Source: Symsagittifera roscoffensis (taxonomy: Eukaryota > Xenacoelomorpha > Acoela > Convolutidae). From it: DNA of 60,000 bases. The DNA lies in contig NC_087066.1 in assembly GCF_963678635.1 (NCBI RefSeq), positions 49,225,581 through 49,285,580 on the forward strand, read 5' to 3'. Below the pieces are notes generated by a model. It was not told the origin of the DNA. It did not search any database and worked only from the letters and a program-made list of their open reading frames with translations. Numbering within the stretch: position 1 is the stretch's first letter; the number at the start of each line of letters is the position of its first letter. This document shows, piece by piece, positions 10,297-20,220 of this stretch. A program made the translations under genes and the position numbers.

Positions 10297-10581
10297 TTAA
10301 GTTACAATGAAATTTGCTGGGTTCAATGAATACGAATTTTTGTTAGATAGATCAATAGTGATATGGGGCTGTTTAAGCTTTTTTAAGATAGAGGTTATCT
10401 CTGGGGTATTGCTGCTGGAAAGAATGGTTAATTCGTGAAAATTTTTGTGTGGGTGTTTGGACAAAATTGTGATTTGATCTTTTTGGATTTTGGTGATATA
10501 CCAAATAATTTTTGTGGATTTATTTTTTAATTTTAATTTTAAATTAAATGCTGTTGTATTTACTGGATAAAAGTTAGTCAT
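10297..10581 (-). CDS. Small ORF upstream of gag, intact copy of a second family
   Basis: This is a 94-codon ORF with an ATG start, ending 93 bp before the gag ATG on the same strand. The protein is Lys/Asn/Thr/Ile-rich, with FNLKLKLKNKS, IIWYITKIQKD and EITSILKKLK. It has no signal peptide or known motif. A second, decayed copy lies about 460 bp upstream (10790-11045), which supports it being a genuine coding unit. It could be an accessory gene in the 5' leader of the gypsy element, or a host gene beside the insertion. A TTATTTCAG acceptor-like site lies between it and gag. Confidence 0.5.
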   Translation of the reverse strand: MTNFYPVNTTAFNLKLKLKNKSTKIIWYITKIQKDQITILSKHPHKNFHELTILSSSNTPEITSILKKLKQPHITIDLSNKNSYSLNPANFIVT

Positions 10582-10789
10582 AGCATTTTACATCATTTTA
10601 GGGACATAAATATTTATTTAGGGAATGATAAACAATATAAAAAATTTTTAAACTTTTCTAATCAATTTGGAATGAACTTGTTATGTTTTTAATTTTTGTT
10701 AAGGAAAAATTTGTGTTTTTAATAAAAAATTATTAAAATGCAAGTAGTTTTGTGGTAAGGTATATTATGATATCAAAAAGCAATCGGGA

Positions 10790-11045
10790 GTGAAGCAATT
10801 AATCGTTCTTGCGGTATATAAATTATATTATTTGGTATTTTTATTTGCTGAAGAATTGTGTCAATTTCTGGAGTGTATCGTCAAAAAAAGACGTATAATT
10901 GGTGTTTATTGTCGTTAGGGTGCTTTGCTAGTATACTAAAATGATCTTTTTCCGTGTTAGTGATATACCATATGATGTTAGAGACTTTATTTCCTAATTT
11001 GAATTTTAAATTTATTGTACTGACGTCAATTTTAAAATGTGTTGA
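10790..11045 (-). pseudogene. Decayed paralogue of the ORF upstream of gag
   Basis: The minus-strand frame reads INLKFKLGNK, NIIWYITNTEKDHFSILAKH and TPEIDTILQQIK. This is collinear with INTT/FNLKLKLKNK, KIIWYITKIQKDQITILSKH and TPEITSILKKLK of the ORF at 10297-10581. One in-frame TGA at 10881-10883 falls next to a run of seven T (minus strand), and no ATG is clear at its head. It is therefore a tandem duplicate of the neighbouring ORF that has lost function. Confidence 0.5.
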
Positions 11046-11229
11046 TATGAATTTTTACGATGTTTTCTTTTTCTTAAGCTAAGTTGTACTGTTTGATTAG
11101 TTTGTTTTAGAGTTATGAAAACCTCCTAGGAATTATTGAATATAAACAAAGGTTATTAATAATAAAATAAGAATTAAATTTTTTTTTTTTTTGGAAAAAA
11201 AATTCTAAAATTTTTCTAAGTTTTTCAAG

Positions 11230-12500
11230 TTTTCATTTGCTGAAACCTTAACTGAAACCTGAAACTTTCTTCAAGATAAAATTAATTGATGCTTTTGGTA
11301 TGGTTAACAATTTAACTATATGCCTTTTTGGGCTATTATTAGCTCACTACTTAATTTTTTTTGTTAAAATATTTACAAAAATTTTTGACTGAAACGATAA
11401 TCTGAAACCTGAAACTATGGTAGCTGAAGTTGAGTTTTTTCAATCTTAAAATTGTCTAGAAGCTTTAGTATACCTAGTTTATGCTTTATCTTGCAAAAAA
11501 ATTTGAGAAAACCGAATCTTTTTATATCTTAAACTTAGTTTTTGAAATCTCAAACCTAAAACTCTTAAACTCTCTCAAACTCAATGCATGAAAATAAAAA
11601 GTTGGTTTTTGATAGCTGGTCTAGTGTAAATTAGAATTTGGAACAGGTTTGCAACTTCAAAATCAAAATTTTGTTTGCGAAAACCTAAGTTTTTGGGGCT
11701 GAAACTATGATTTCTAGAACTGAAACTATGGTTTGACCACTTGGTTTTAGAGTTTTGAGATTGAAAATTTAGGTTGGTCTCTCTAATATATTTCTATTCC
11801 AGCAATAAAATTGCCAAAAAGAAGAAAGTTTTAGCCTAAAACGACGATTTTAGTTTTCTGAAACTATAAGTTTGAGGGCTGAAACTAACGCCTAGAAGTT
11901 TTTTGAGTTCAAAAATTTGTTAGTGCATTAAGGATTCCTATTATCTTTCAATATTTCACAAAAATTTCTCTTGGGAAGCAAGATTTTTGGTTCTGAAACC
12001 AAAAACACCAATTCTGAAACGTACGTTTCAGCCTTAGGAACCAAAATTTAAAATTGGTTTGGTGGGTTTTAACACCGTTAGTTTTCTCTAGAAAGTCAAA
12101 ATTCGGCGTTCGGAGCTCAATTTTGAGACCAAAAACTCAATTTTTGTGTTCTGAAACCTGAAACTAACAAAAACATACCATTTAAGACCAGGTTTTTGAC
12201 TTATGGTATCCAAATTTGGGTTTGACTAGTTCAACTTTTGCTGTTTTACCCGAATCCGTTTACAGAAACTTAAAATTTTGACCGGAAACTATACTTATTT
12301 TAACTAAAACGTTTGACCCTATAACTGAAACCTAGACTAAAACCAAAAATTTTGGCTGGTAAAAATCAGTTTTTTAGTGCTTATGCTATCATATGAAACC
12401 TATTTTATCAATATAAAGTGGATGTGTCAGTGGTGTTTTAAAGTTAGTTTTTGTTGTGAAACCTGATATTTTTGTGCTGAAACTAAAACTTGGTGTTTGG
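11230..12500 (+). repeat. Degenerate tandem array, period about 150 bp, marked by CTGAAAC words
   Basis: The words CTGAAACCTGAAACT, or close variants, recur near 11249, 11401, 11551, 11700-11720, 11860-11877, 11994-12014, 12150, 12300-12320 and 12458. The spacing is therefore about 150 bp. Sequence between the marks also aligns loosely. For example, TCAAGATAAAATTAATTGA in one unit sits at the same offset as TCAATCTTAAAATTGTCTA in the next. No ORF of interest is present. It appears to be an old satellite-like array. Confidence 0.5.
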
Positions 12501-14680
12501 TGTTATGTGGTTATTGTTTAAGATTGGTTTTAGTGCGCAATTTTATTGTTTATTAGGTGTATATTTAAACTGTGTTAAAAAACTAATAATTTATTAAAGA
12601 ACACCCAAATCCGTTCCTTCCTTCGTGGTTTTTGTTATTTTCCTCTTAGTTTCAGTAATTGGTAGTTTTACTGATGGATGATTTAGGTTTAAGTTATGTT
12701 AAGGTGGATAGAATTAAAATTAGTTTAAGAGAAAATGAGGATAAGCCTCGAGAAATGATGAAGGATTAGAATAAATAGCAACAAGCCTGGATGGTTTGAG
12801 ATAATGTGATGAAGAATTCAATTTATCATACAATTTAGGGTACTCTTAGATCGCACATATGACCACTTAACCCCCTCGAAAAAATAATTGAAGATATTTA
12901 ATAAGTTTTTGAGCACCTTAGTTTAATACAGAATTTCGTTAATTTTAGTGATGATAACTTTAAACTGAAGTTTCAGCAAAAATTTAGTGGATTACTGGAC
13001 AAAACGGGTATATCTTACTAGCGGACTTAGGCAGATAACGATTCTTTCAGAAATTTTATATATTATTATAATAATAGATAATAGTTAAGTTCATGAGCTA
13101 TTGTCAGTTAGAAAGCCGTCTAACAGACCGCGAGATGGAGGGATATCGTGGGCGACTGCTAGCGCAGGGGATGCTTTCGCAAGAACCCTACTAGGAATAT
13201 CTGTCAAGTAGAAGACAATGAAATTGTGTTTCTATCGAAAGATACCCATTGTCTCTGGCTTTTTGAGGTTGGAAACTAATCTGACAAATACTCACAGATC
13301 CTAATAATAATATATTTTTTTGAATTTTAAAAGCTGTTTCGAGTTTGTTGGAAAAGGAATTTCTTAAGGAGTAGTTCTCTGCTGCGGTCGCACCAGTTTT
13401 ACTAAGCGCTCATTGCTGGTTGAATGCTTAGTAATTTTATCCTAAGTTATAAGTCTCACCTTAAATCGTCAAATTGTCTTGACAAAAAGTAGAGTAGAAA
13501 CAATAGTTAGAAAAGGTATGAATTAATTAGTTGGTTAAATACAGAGCACTGTGTAATTAGATTATATAAGCGAATCGAACAGCTTAAAGAAATATACCTA
13601 TGAGGGTAGGTTGAGTTAATCTTATTTTGTTCATCAATATTTTATCTTCTTACTAAGGTCGATGACTGAGTAGTATTTCTTGGGTTGCCTTGATGTTGTC
13701 CACTTGGCACTTCTGGTTTGGTTGTCAGTTTCGTCTTGCCGTAGTCCTTTGGGTACTTGTAGTCCAGACTTCCTCAGATGGGGTTATCTCGAGTATCTCG
13801 TTTTATAATTTTATCGAACTTGAAATGAGAATTTATTCTCTGTTTTATTTGTGAAAAAAGACTAGTTTAATTTTACTGTAAATGCAGAAAAGAAAAATTA
13901 TTTATTTTTTGAAAAGGTCTAACTGAAGATATCTAACTTGCTGCTAACTGAGCAAAATGAAACACTGAAGATTTCAGGCCAGTCCTTTTGCTCGTAAGCA
14001 TAAACCGGCGGCTGATTCAATATTTAATTATTCAGGTTTCACCTGCTCCTTTGTTCTGCCTTTCTAATAAGGGAATTTTCAACTAGTTTTTATTTGATTT
14101 TTTCAAATCAAATATCTTTAACTTATTAGTCCCCTTTGATAAAAACCGCAGCCTTCAGTTTGACTTATTAAAAATTCATATTACTCTCTCTGATGCATCA
14201 TATTGCAGGTGCACCTCTGCTTAATCAAAGCAAGGAGAATTTCAGTGCAGCCGGCAAGACTGCTAAATATTTATCCAGTTTGTTTCAAATTAAGTTAAAA
14301 GGGACGTATTAATAATCGCCGCCCTTTTAAAATATTGAGCATGAAAAAATGAGAAAAATTGAACAAGTATTTAAAAAGGAGTGGATTTCAAAACAAGATT
14401 TTATAGTCCTAATAAGAGTAAATCAGTCAAAATCTGATTTAGTGAAAAGAGGCTTTAATTTAAATGGCACGCTCCAATTTAGAATAAACAATTAAGACAA
14501 TGGTCTTTTGTCTGTGTAGTATTTCTCAATACTACAGTATGTGTACCTTTCTGATTGTGATTCTGAACCTAATCTTTAATTTGCCTTAGGCAAGGCCCGT
14601 GTAGCCCCATTGGAGCAAAATTGGCAGCTCATCATAAAAAAAGAACTTATAAAAGCATCTCTTTTTGGTGCCCGTCTTGC
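12501..14680. other. AT-rich non-coding stretch; one inverted-repeat segment
   Basis: No convincing gene is visible on either strand. A loose palindrome spans about 13060-13320: TATATTATTATAATAATAGA and ATTGTCAGTTAG on the left are mirrored by CTAATCTGACAAAT and AATAATAATATAT on the right. It could be an old MITE. A small perfect hairpin ACTAAGC/GCTTAGT lies near 13400-13432. Confidence 0.4.
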
Positions 14681-17470
14681 TAGTGTAGTTAACAAACAAT
14701 AACGCGTTTAAATAACTGGTTTTTTTGCCTCGATAGCAGCACAATTATTGTAAAACAAAACAAATTGTTGTAAATCCTGTAGCAGCGATATTGTAACTCA
14801 AGATGAGTGAAGCCCGGAGATGAGTGAACCCAAGCAAATCTCACGGTAATTTTGAAAACATATGGTAGCTGGTTCAATAGACTCCTTGTTTTCTTCAGCC
14901 ACAAGATGCTTGGCCACATGAACCATTCACGTCAACCTCGCTTTCAGACTGCCCAGAAAGCGACAAAAATCCTTTGGCAGCTAAGGCATCAATGTCAAAC
15001 GTGCAACCCTTTTCCGCTAGCAGCAGCATTTGTTCCAATTGCAGCAGAAAATTTTAGAAAATAAGTTGGTGATTTTGGAGCAGTCAATCGGCACCTCGAA
15101 CCTTCCATCTGACACCCCTTCTACAAATAGAGACCAATTGTGGTGTCCGAAGTCGTATTGCCTCGTCCATGTAGAAATTCAATGTCATCATATTACCAGG
15201 AATGACACCAACAACGGATATTCAAGGAAACTTCTCATCGAAAAGTTCACACAAGACTCCTTCTCCGTAAAATTAACAGCTCAACGGAAAAAATGGTCGC
15301 TCTATACAGCTAACTCTCATTCCACAGCTAACTCTCATTCCTTGTCCCCATTACCCACAAATATAACATCATGCAAATCTAAAGAAGTCAATGAAAGTCA
15401 AGACGTGACTGTTTTTTCAAAACTTCATTAAACTGAATGAAATCCCGTCTTCAAATCTAGAGAAACTTTCGCCTTCGTTAAACAAAAAAGGACCATGATA
15501 ATACCTTGAATGTCGCCCACACCAGCTAGGCAAGCAAGCTTCTGAACGAAAACCCCCACCAGAATACTTCCCTCGTTCAAAAAAACACAGCTCAGCTAAA
15601 AAAAAAATGTTGCTCTATCTAGCCAACTCTCAATCCTTGTCTCATTTCCGACCAAAGCAAACTTCTGCGAATCGTAGGAACTGCATAAATGTCAGGACAT
15701 GACCATTTTTCAAAACATCATATAAAACTGGATTTAAAAATGGTCACAGCTCACAGCGTAACTCATCATCCAACATGATCAAATCTTCGATGAACATCCC
15801 CCCCCCCCTCCGAGCATGACCAAACAAAACTCACTTCAAGCTGACTAAAGGTGTTCTCTCAGCGATATCCAAAATTGTGTGATAAACAACCACTGCTCTC
15901 ACTGCCGACGGAACCTCACCTATTGGCTCCAGCCTGAAATATCTCATCTCATCTCTCATCGTGTCGACTTGCAAGAGAGAAATTATTCGTGTTTCAATAA
16001 AATGATCGTGCGCTGATCATCATCTCAGCTCAAACACCTAGCCAAGCCGGACGAAAGAATTTTAACGTGCGCGAATACTGAAGCAGCCCGTCTGGAATTG
16101 TGTAATCTTAACAGCCTTTCAACACTACTGCCACTGCAGAGAAGAAGCACCCTTTGAGAAATCCACTGTGACATTGGAATTAATTTTACAAACACAGAAA
16201 TCAACTTAAGGAACCCTTTTGAAAACTGGCTAATGAACGAACTTTCTGGATATCACTTGAACTTTGCGCGACCAAACCCGCTCATGCATTTCATTGTGGT
16301 ATTTCCGGAAGCGTCTTTTTTGCAGCGTTAAAAAACTTTCTCTACGCCATTTTTAGTTCAACGCTATGTTAGATGATACTTGCAAAACAGTTGTCGACCT
16401 GACTACAAATTACGACTTCATCATTTTTGCCGATTGGCATCGAAACTTTACTCTCTAAGCATTTCTTAATATAAAAAATGTTTGCCAGCAAGCTTCCAAC
16501 TCTCCGCCATCAAACATCAACATCAACTCTCTTAAAGAATTAGAAAGTCGCCCTGCAGTTTTGAGACTACATCTGGAAATGTCTTTTGCAAGAGTTCATC
16601 TCCAATTGGATTCGCCGACAAAATTGCAACTTGAAAACACACCTAATTTGAACAGGACAATCCTGCATATGGATTTGGGAAGCTCTCATTCCTGTAGATT
16701 CCGAGCACTGGGTCACCTTCAACCCAAACACTGTATAATACCGACATTACGCCTCGCTACTGTTTGTCCAGAGTTCTACGTCAGCACTTTTTTGTCAAAA
16801 AGTAACGACCCAAATAAATCATCGGCCTCGCAACACCCACATACTTGTTTTGTCTTACGTTTTAAGAACTTTCTGTGTTTTTATCTGTGGAAAAGGAGGA
16901 CCGAAGCAATAATCCGAGCAATAGCCACAGTCTATAAACTCTATGTCGGCCAGGGACAGTTAGAACAGTATATCTCAGATTCCTTTTCATGTGTACCTCT
17001 TCATGTACTTCCTCGACCATAACTTTTTTCCCAAATCACTCCAATTTTTTTTTCAAATTTCGTTATTTTGTCAAAAATTTTGTTCGAAAAATGATTAATT
17101 CGTCAGCAATTACTTCAACATCACACAAAAACTATTTCCGAGGTTTTCAACGGTCTCATCAATAACTTTCAAGCATGTTTAATTCAAACTTCACATGGGT
17201 AGGTTACAAATCACTGACTTTCAGAATCAACTTCGACTTATTTCATGATTTATCAAAATGCGGAAAAATTGATTCAGCAACATGCTCCCGGGCACCAATT
17301 TCGGCTCAAGTTAAGGCATTATTTGATTAGAACGAGAAAATGCGTGCTAGTGGGGTGGCGGGAGGGCCAAAAAATCCGTACGCCGTCCGTACAGTTACGA
17401 GTCGAGTAGTCCCATCTCGTCCAGGATACTTTGCTGTGACACGTCCCAAAAACCACATACATCAGATCTT
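14681..17470. other. Non-coding stretch with one duplicated segment
   Basis: Short ORFs here show no recognisable domain. The longest (16561-17022, plus strand, starting from TTG) has no family that I know. A block of about 160 bp at 15270-15440 recurs, diverged, at 15590-15745. Both contain GCTCTAT, AACTCTCA, TCCTTGTC and CATTTTTCAAAAC-like words in order. The rest shows nothing I can name. Confidence 0.4.
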
Positions 17471-17479
17471 TCAAGATTC

Positions 17480-18215
17480 AGACAACATCTCCCTTTTTTA
17501 TCGATCGCTCTGCGAATTTCGGTTTTGTTCGTTTCAACAGAATTGACAAAAATTCCTTTTTCAGTCTTTGCCAGATGTGGTTAAGCAATTGTTGTTGTTG
17601 AGATCAAGTTTTAAGGTATTCAATTAGTGGTGGTCGATCGTCAAAAAATCGGTAGGTTGCTGAAAAGACTTCGGATTAAAAACTGATTCCGATTGAGTGG
17701 TTCTACACTGTCTGTGATATCACCAACGTTTGACAGAGGTCTAAAGTTTAACATCGACTCTTTTTCCGTTATAATGTTATTGAAAATGTCCAGCTTCAGT
17801 TGAAAATAATGTCCACATAGTGGGTGAAATTTCTATTCAAACTCTTTGATTGCTAGCTTGAATTTAATTTTGTTCTTACTGAGTCCTCTTAGGCAATTTT
17901 TATGCTCACTACTAGCAACTAAAAAGTCTTTTGTCACTGACTGATGCATTAGTAAAGCGGGCAAGTACATTAAGAAAGGTCACAGCGTTCATATCTGGGT
18001 AAGACTCTAGATGAGCTGCTCTAGTTGTCAGACAGTTGAAGATGATAGCGTAGTGTTTCTCTGTTTGATTTCCATTTTAAATGAACAGTGGTCCAAAGAA
18101 ATCTACAGCAGTATTGATGAAACGGTAGTAAGTATTTTTTGGTAAAAACTGTGAAGAAGGTAGGGGTTGGGTTTTTGGCTGGAGGTTTTGTGCAACGAAT
18201 CGTCTGCAAATGAAA
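17480..18215 (-). pseudogene. BEL/Pao integrase relic
   Basis: On the minus strand, CRRFVAQNLQPKTQP (end of the zinc domain) is followed by AVDFFGPLFI with the first catalytic Asp. A stop comes next, then HYAIIFNCLTTRAAHLE, the usual K-x-Y-x-x-x-F-x-C-L-x-T-R-A-x-H-L-E block of Pao integrases. Further down are LNFRPLSNV, EPLNRNQFLI and, in another frame, WQRLKKEFL and SIKKGDVV, which correspond to the C-terminal part. Frames change repeatedly, so the gene is dead. Confidence 0.7.
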
Positions 18216-18667
18216 TATTTAAAGTTTTACGCCAATAAAGAACCAGTCGTACGCCAATAAAGAACTAGCGTTATTGTTTGAAAGAATTGAAATTTTTGAG
18301 CCTCGATATACACAAATTGGCTGCGCTTTAAATTTTATTATTGCGAGAAATCGTTATTGTTCAATGTAAAATTTTGATATTATTATCGGAAATTCTGCAT
18401 CCTCTTTCACTCAAGGCGCAAACTCAAGTCAGTTTCGAGCTTATAAAATCAAGTTGTTATATGTAAAACATTTTGTGTTGAAATATTGGCTCTTTTGAGG
18501 TCAATTTTTTATGCTTGGCCGTTCCTCGAAGAGTGCTGCAAGCGAAGTATTATCCTGCCACAGATATTTTAAGCAGTCGATTACTGATTGCCTAAAAAGA
18601 CATGTAAAACAACTAGTCTGTTCAGATGAAGTTCTTCCGACGCAAATGCCGAAAGACGAGGTCCAAG

Positions 18668-18904
18668 TCATGCAGCTTCCAGTTGAAAACTTGGTACCCT
18701 CAGTGGTTTTTTAATGCATGCAAACTTGCTTCTGCCAATCAAAAACTTACCTTCAATGACTGTCTCATCTAAATTGCGTAATCTCAAGAACAGAACGGCA
18801 GCCATTTCAATCAGCGAAACGTCTGTGAATGCGGGCATTTCCAAGTTCCAGGAACTATTGCATTGATTCGGAAACAAATTGCGTGGCAAAGTCATTCTTT
18901 CCAT
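18668..18904 (-). pseudogene. BEL/Pao RNase H relic
   Basis: The fragment reads MPAFTDVSLIEMAAVLFLRL, then FLIGRSKFACIKKPLRVPSF and QLEAA. This is the Pao-type RNase H signature (F-x-D-A-S, A-V-x-Y-L-R, K-x-P-x-P-x-L-E-L-Q-A-A) with some key positions altered. It is open for 78 codons. It lies between the RT fragment (19145-19738) and the integrase relic in the expected order. Confidence 0.65.
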
Positions 18905-19144
18905 CTTGAGAAAACAATTGGAGAACTTCTGTAGCTTACTCTGTTGATCACATGGTATCTGATTATCTTATTGTGAATCAAGCCTCCATATCTGTTGTAA
19001 AAGGTCTTCAACCGAATATCTTCCGCTGCTAAAACTCCCAATGGGTCGATAATAGGCGACACCAGGCTGAAGAGTTTTTGTAGAGTATAACTATCAGCCA
19101 GAGTGGGAAAGTATCAAAAGGGATCAGTAAAAACTTAATCACCG

Positions 19145-19738
19145 TCAGTTTTTCAGTGTTGTCCAAGAACACAAAACTTTCATCCCGTCGTGGTCAATGC
19201 AGGGCAAGCTTGTTGTTTGATAGAAACTTGGTGAGTCGAAAATCACCTTGTTTAAAGACTCCCCGGTATCTTCTGAAACAGATTGTATTTCATCAAACGT
19301 AGTTACTGGTGCAAAGTAGTCAACTATATAAAAAAAAATTATTTTTAGATCATAGGCCAGGGGAAATGAGTCATTGTTGTCCAAATCGCTTTTTTGTAAG
19401 GCAAAAATAACACAAGTTGGAAGATGTGGCCTCGATTTTTGACTGCGTGTTTTCGCACTAATTGGTTTTGTCAAAATAATTCTAGAGAAAACGCCAGGCT
19501 GCTCTATCTGCTTGAAAAAACTCCCTTGCAGAAGCAACCCTTCATTATTGGCAAGAACTGTTTGCGGAAGCGCTGCAAACTCCCTGTTGAACAAAGTTGC
19601 GGATTTGATCACTCTGCAAAATTCCGTCGGTTTTTTTGGGCTTTGTACCATGTGAGGTGGTAAATACTTCATTCGTGAGGGTTTTTTCGTTTCATTTGTA
19701 CTGGTTGCACGTGTGCACGTGTTTCTTTTCCAAGTCAT
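19145..19738 (-). pseudogene. BEL/Pao reverse transcriptase relic
   Basis: This is a 197-codon open frame. It carries LLLQGSFFKQIEQPGVFSRI near the middle (position of the motif A neighbourhood), HLPTCVIFALQKSDLDNN (the S-P-T-C-A-x-x-A-L block of BEL RTs), and FYIVDYFAPVTTFDEIQ where F-Y-V-D-D-Y/L is expected. The catalytic Asp pair is thus disrupted. The final SLPCIDHDGMKVL corresponds to the linker before the RT thumb. Its start codon is internal and does not mark a gene start. Confidence 0.65.
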
Positions 19739-19941
19739 TTACGAGCGTAGCTTCAAATAAGTTTCGTAGATCCCTGACTGTTATGCAGTTGAGTCTAATT
19801 TCTCACGGTATTTTTCTTGCGTCCAATTTCGTATTTTTCTTGCGTGTGCTTAATTGTGTTTTCAAGGATTCGAATGGCCGCTACATTGTTTTAAATATCA
19901 ATTTCATTTCCTGCTCTTTTCAGGCCTGTTTCTTTATTTTA

Positions 19942-20139
19942 CTAGAATTGCTGAACCAGATAGCCCAATGGTTGCTCAACATATTTACTCGAATTTCTTA
20001 TAACATGAGAAACGAAAAGCGAAGTTTGTATGTTGCGCACTTTATTGATTCGGGTTATTGTTTGGTGATACCCTCCTTCGGTTGTCCAAACTAATCGAGT
20101 TCGTATTCCGTGTGGTCGACAGTCATTTCCATCGCTCAT
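19942..20139 (-). pseudogene. BEL/Pao protease-RT linker relic
   Basis: The frame reads PHGIRTRLVWTTEGGYHQT, resembling the A-I-x-T-x-L-G-W-x-x-x-G block that follows the protease in BEL/Pao elements. It lies just upstream of the RT relic on the same strand. The remaining residues (NSSKYVEQPLGYLVQQF) are also consistent with this linker. The aspartic protease active site itself is not visible upstream. Confidence 0.5.
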
Positions 20140-20220
20140 TTGAATGGGGTAGGTACCAGAGAATGTATTAACGTCAAGTACCGCTCCAATTTTCCCGCTA
20201 GCATTATAGGGAGATTTTTT

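Larger units (their letters stand above)
17480..20220 (-). mobile_element. Decayed BEL/Pao retrotransposon, minus strand
   Basis: Fragments in several frames match the order of a BEL/Pao polyprotein read on the minus strand. A protease-RT linker with RTRLVWTTEGG (about 20100) is followed by RT with HLPTCVIFALQKSDLDNN and FYIVDYFAPV (about 19310-19430), then DPLGVLAAEDIRLKT (about 19020-19070) and RNase H with MPAFTDVSLIE and PLRVPSFQLEAA (18668-18840). Integrase with AVDFFGPLFI and CLTTRAAHLE (about 17980-18115) and LNFRPL with NQFLIRSLFSNLP (about 17650-17760) complete the order. Frameshifts and stops are many, and the RT YxDD is mutated. Gag may extend to about 22300 but is too decayed to be sure. 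No LTRs were identified. Confidence 0.75.

Noticed and set aside
12-11045. Common origin of the small-ORF families on the two sides of the gypsy element
   Set aside because: Only a faint F-x-L-K-L and S-S-N similarity is visible; not enough to claim homology.
16561-17022. 153-codon ORF as a gene
   Set aside because: Opens from TTG rather than ATG, has no recognisable domain, and its composition is like the surrounding non-coding sequence.
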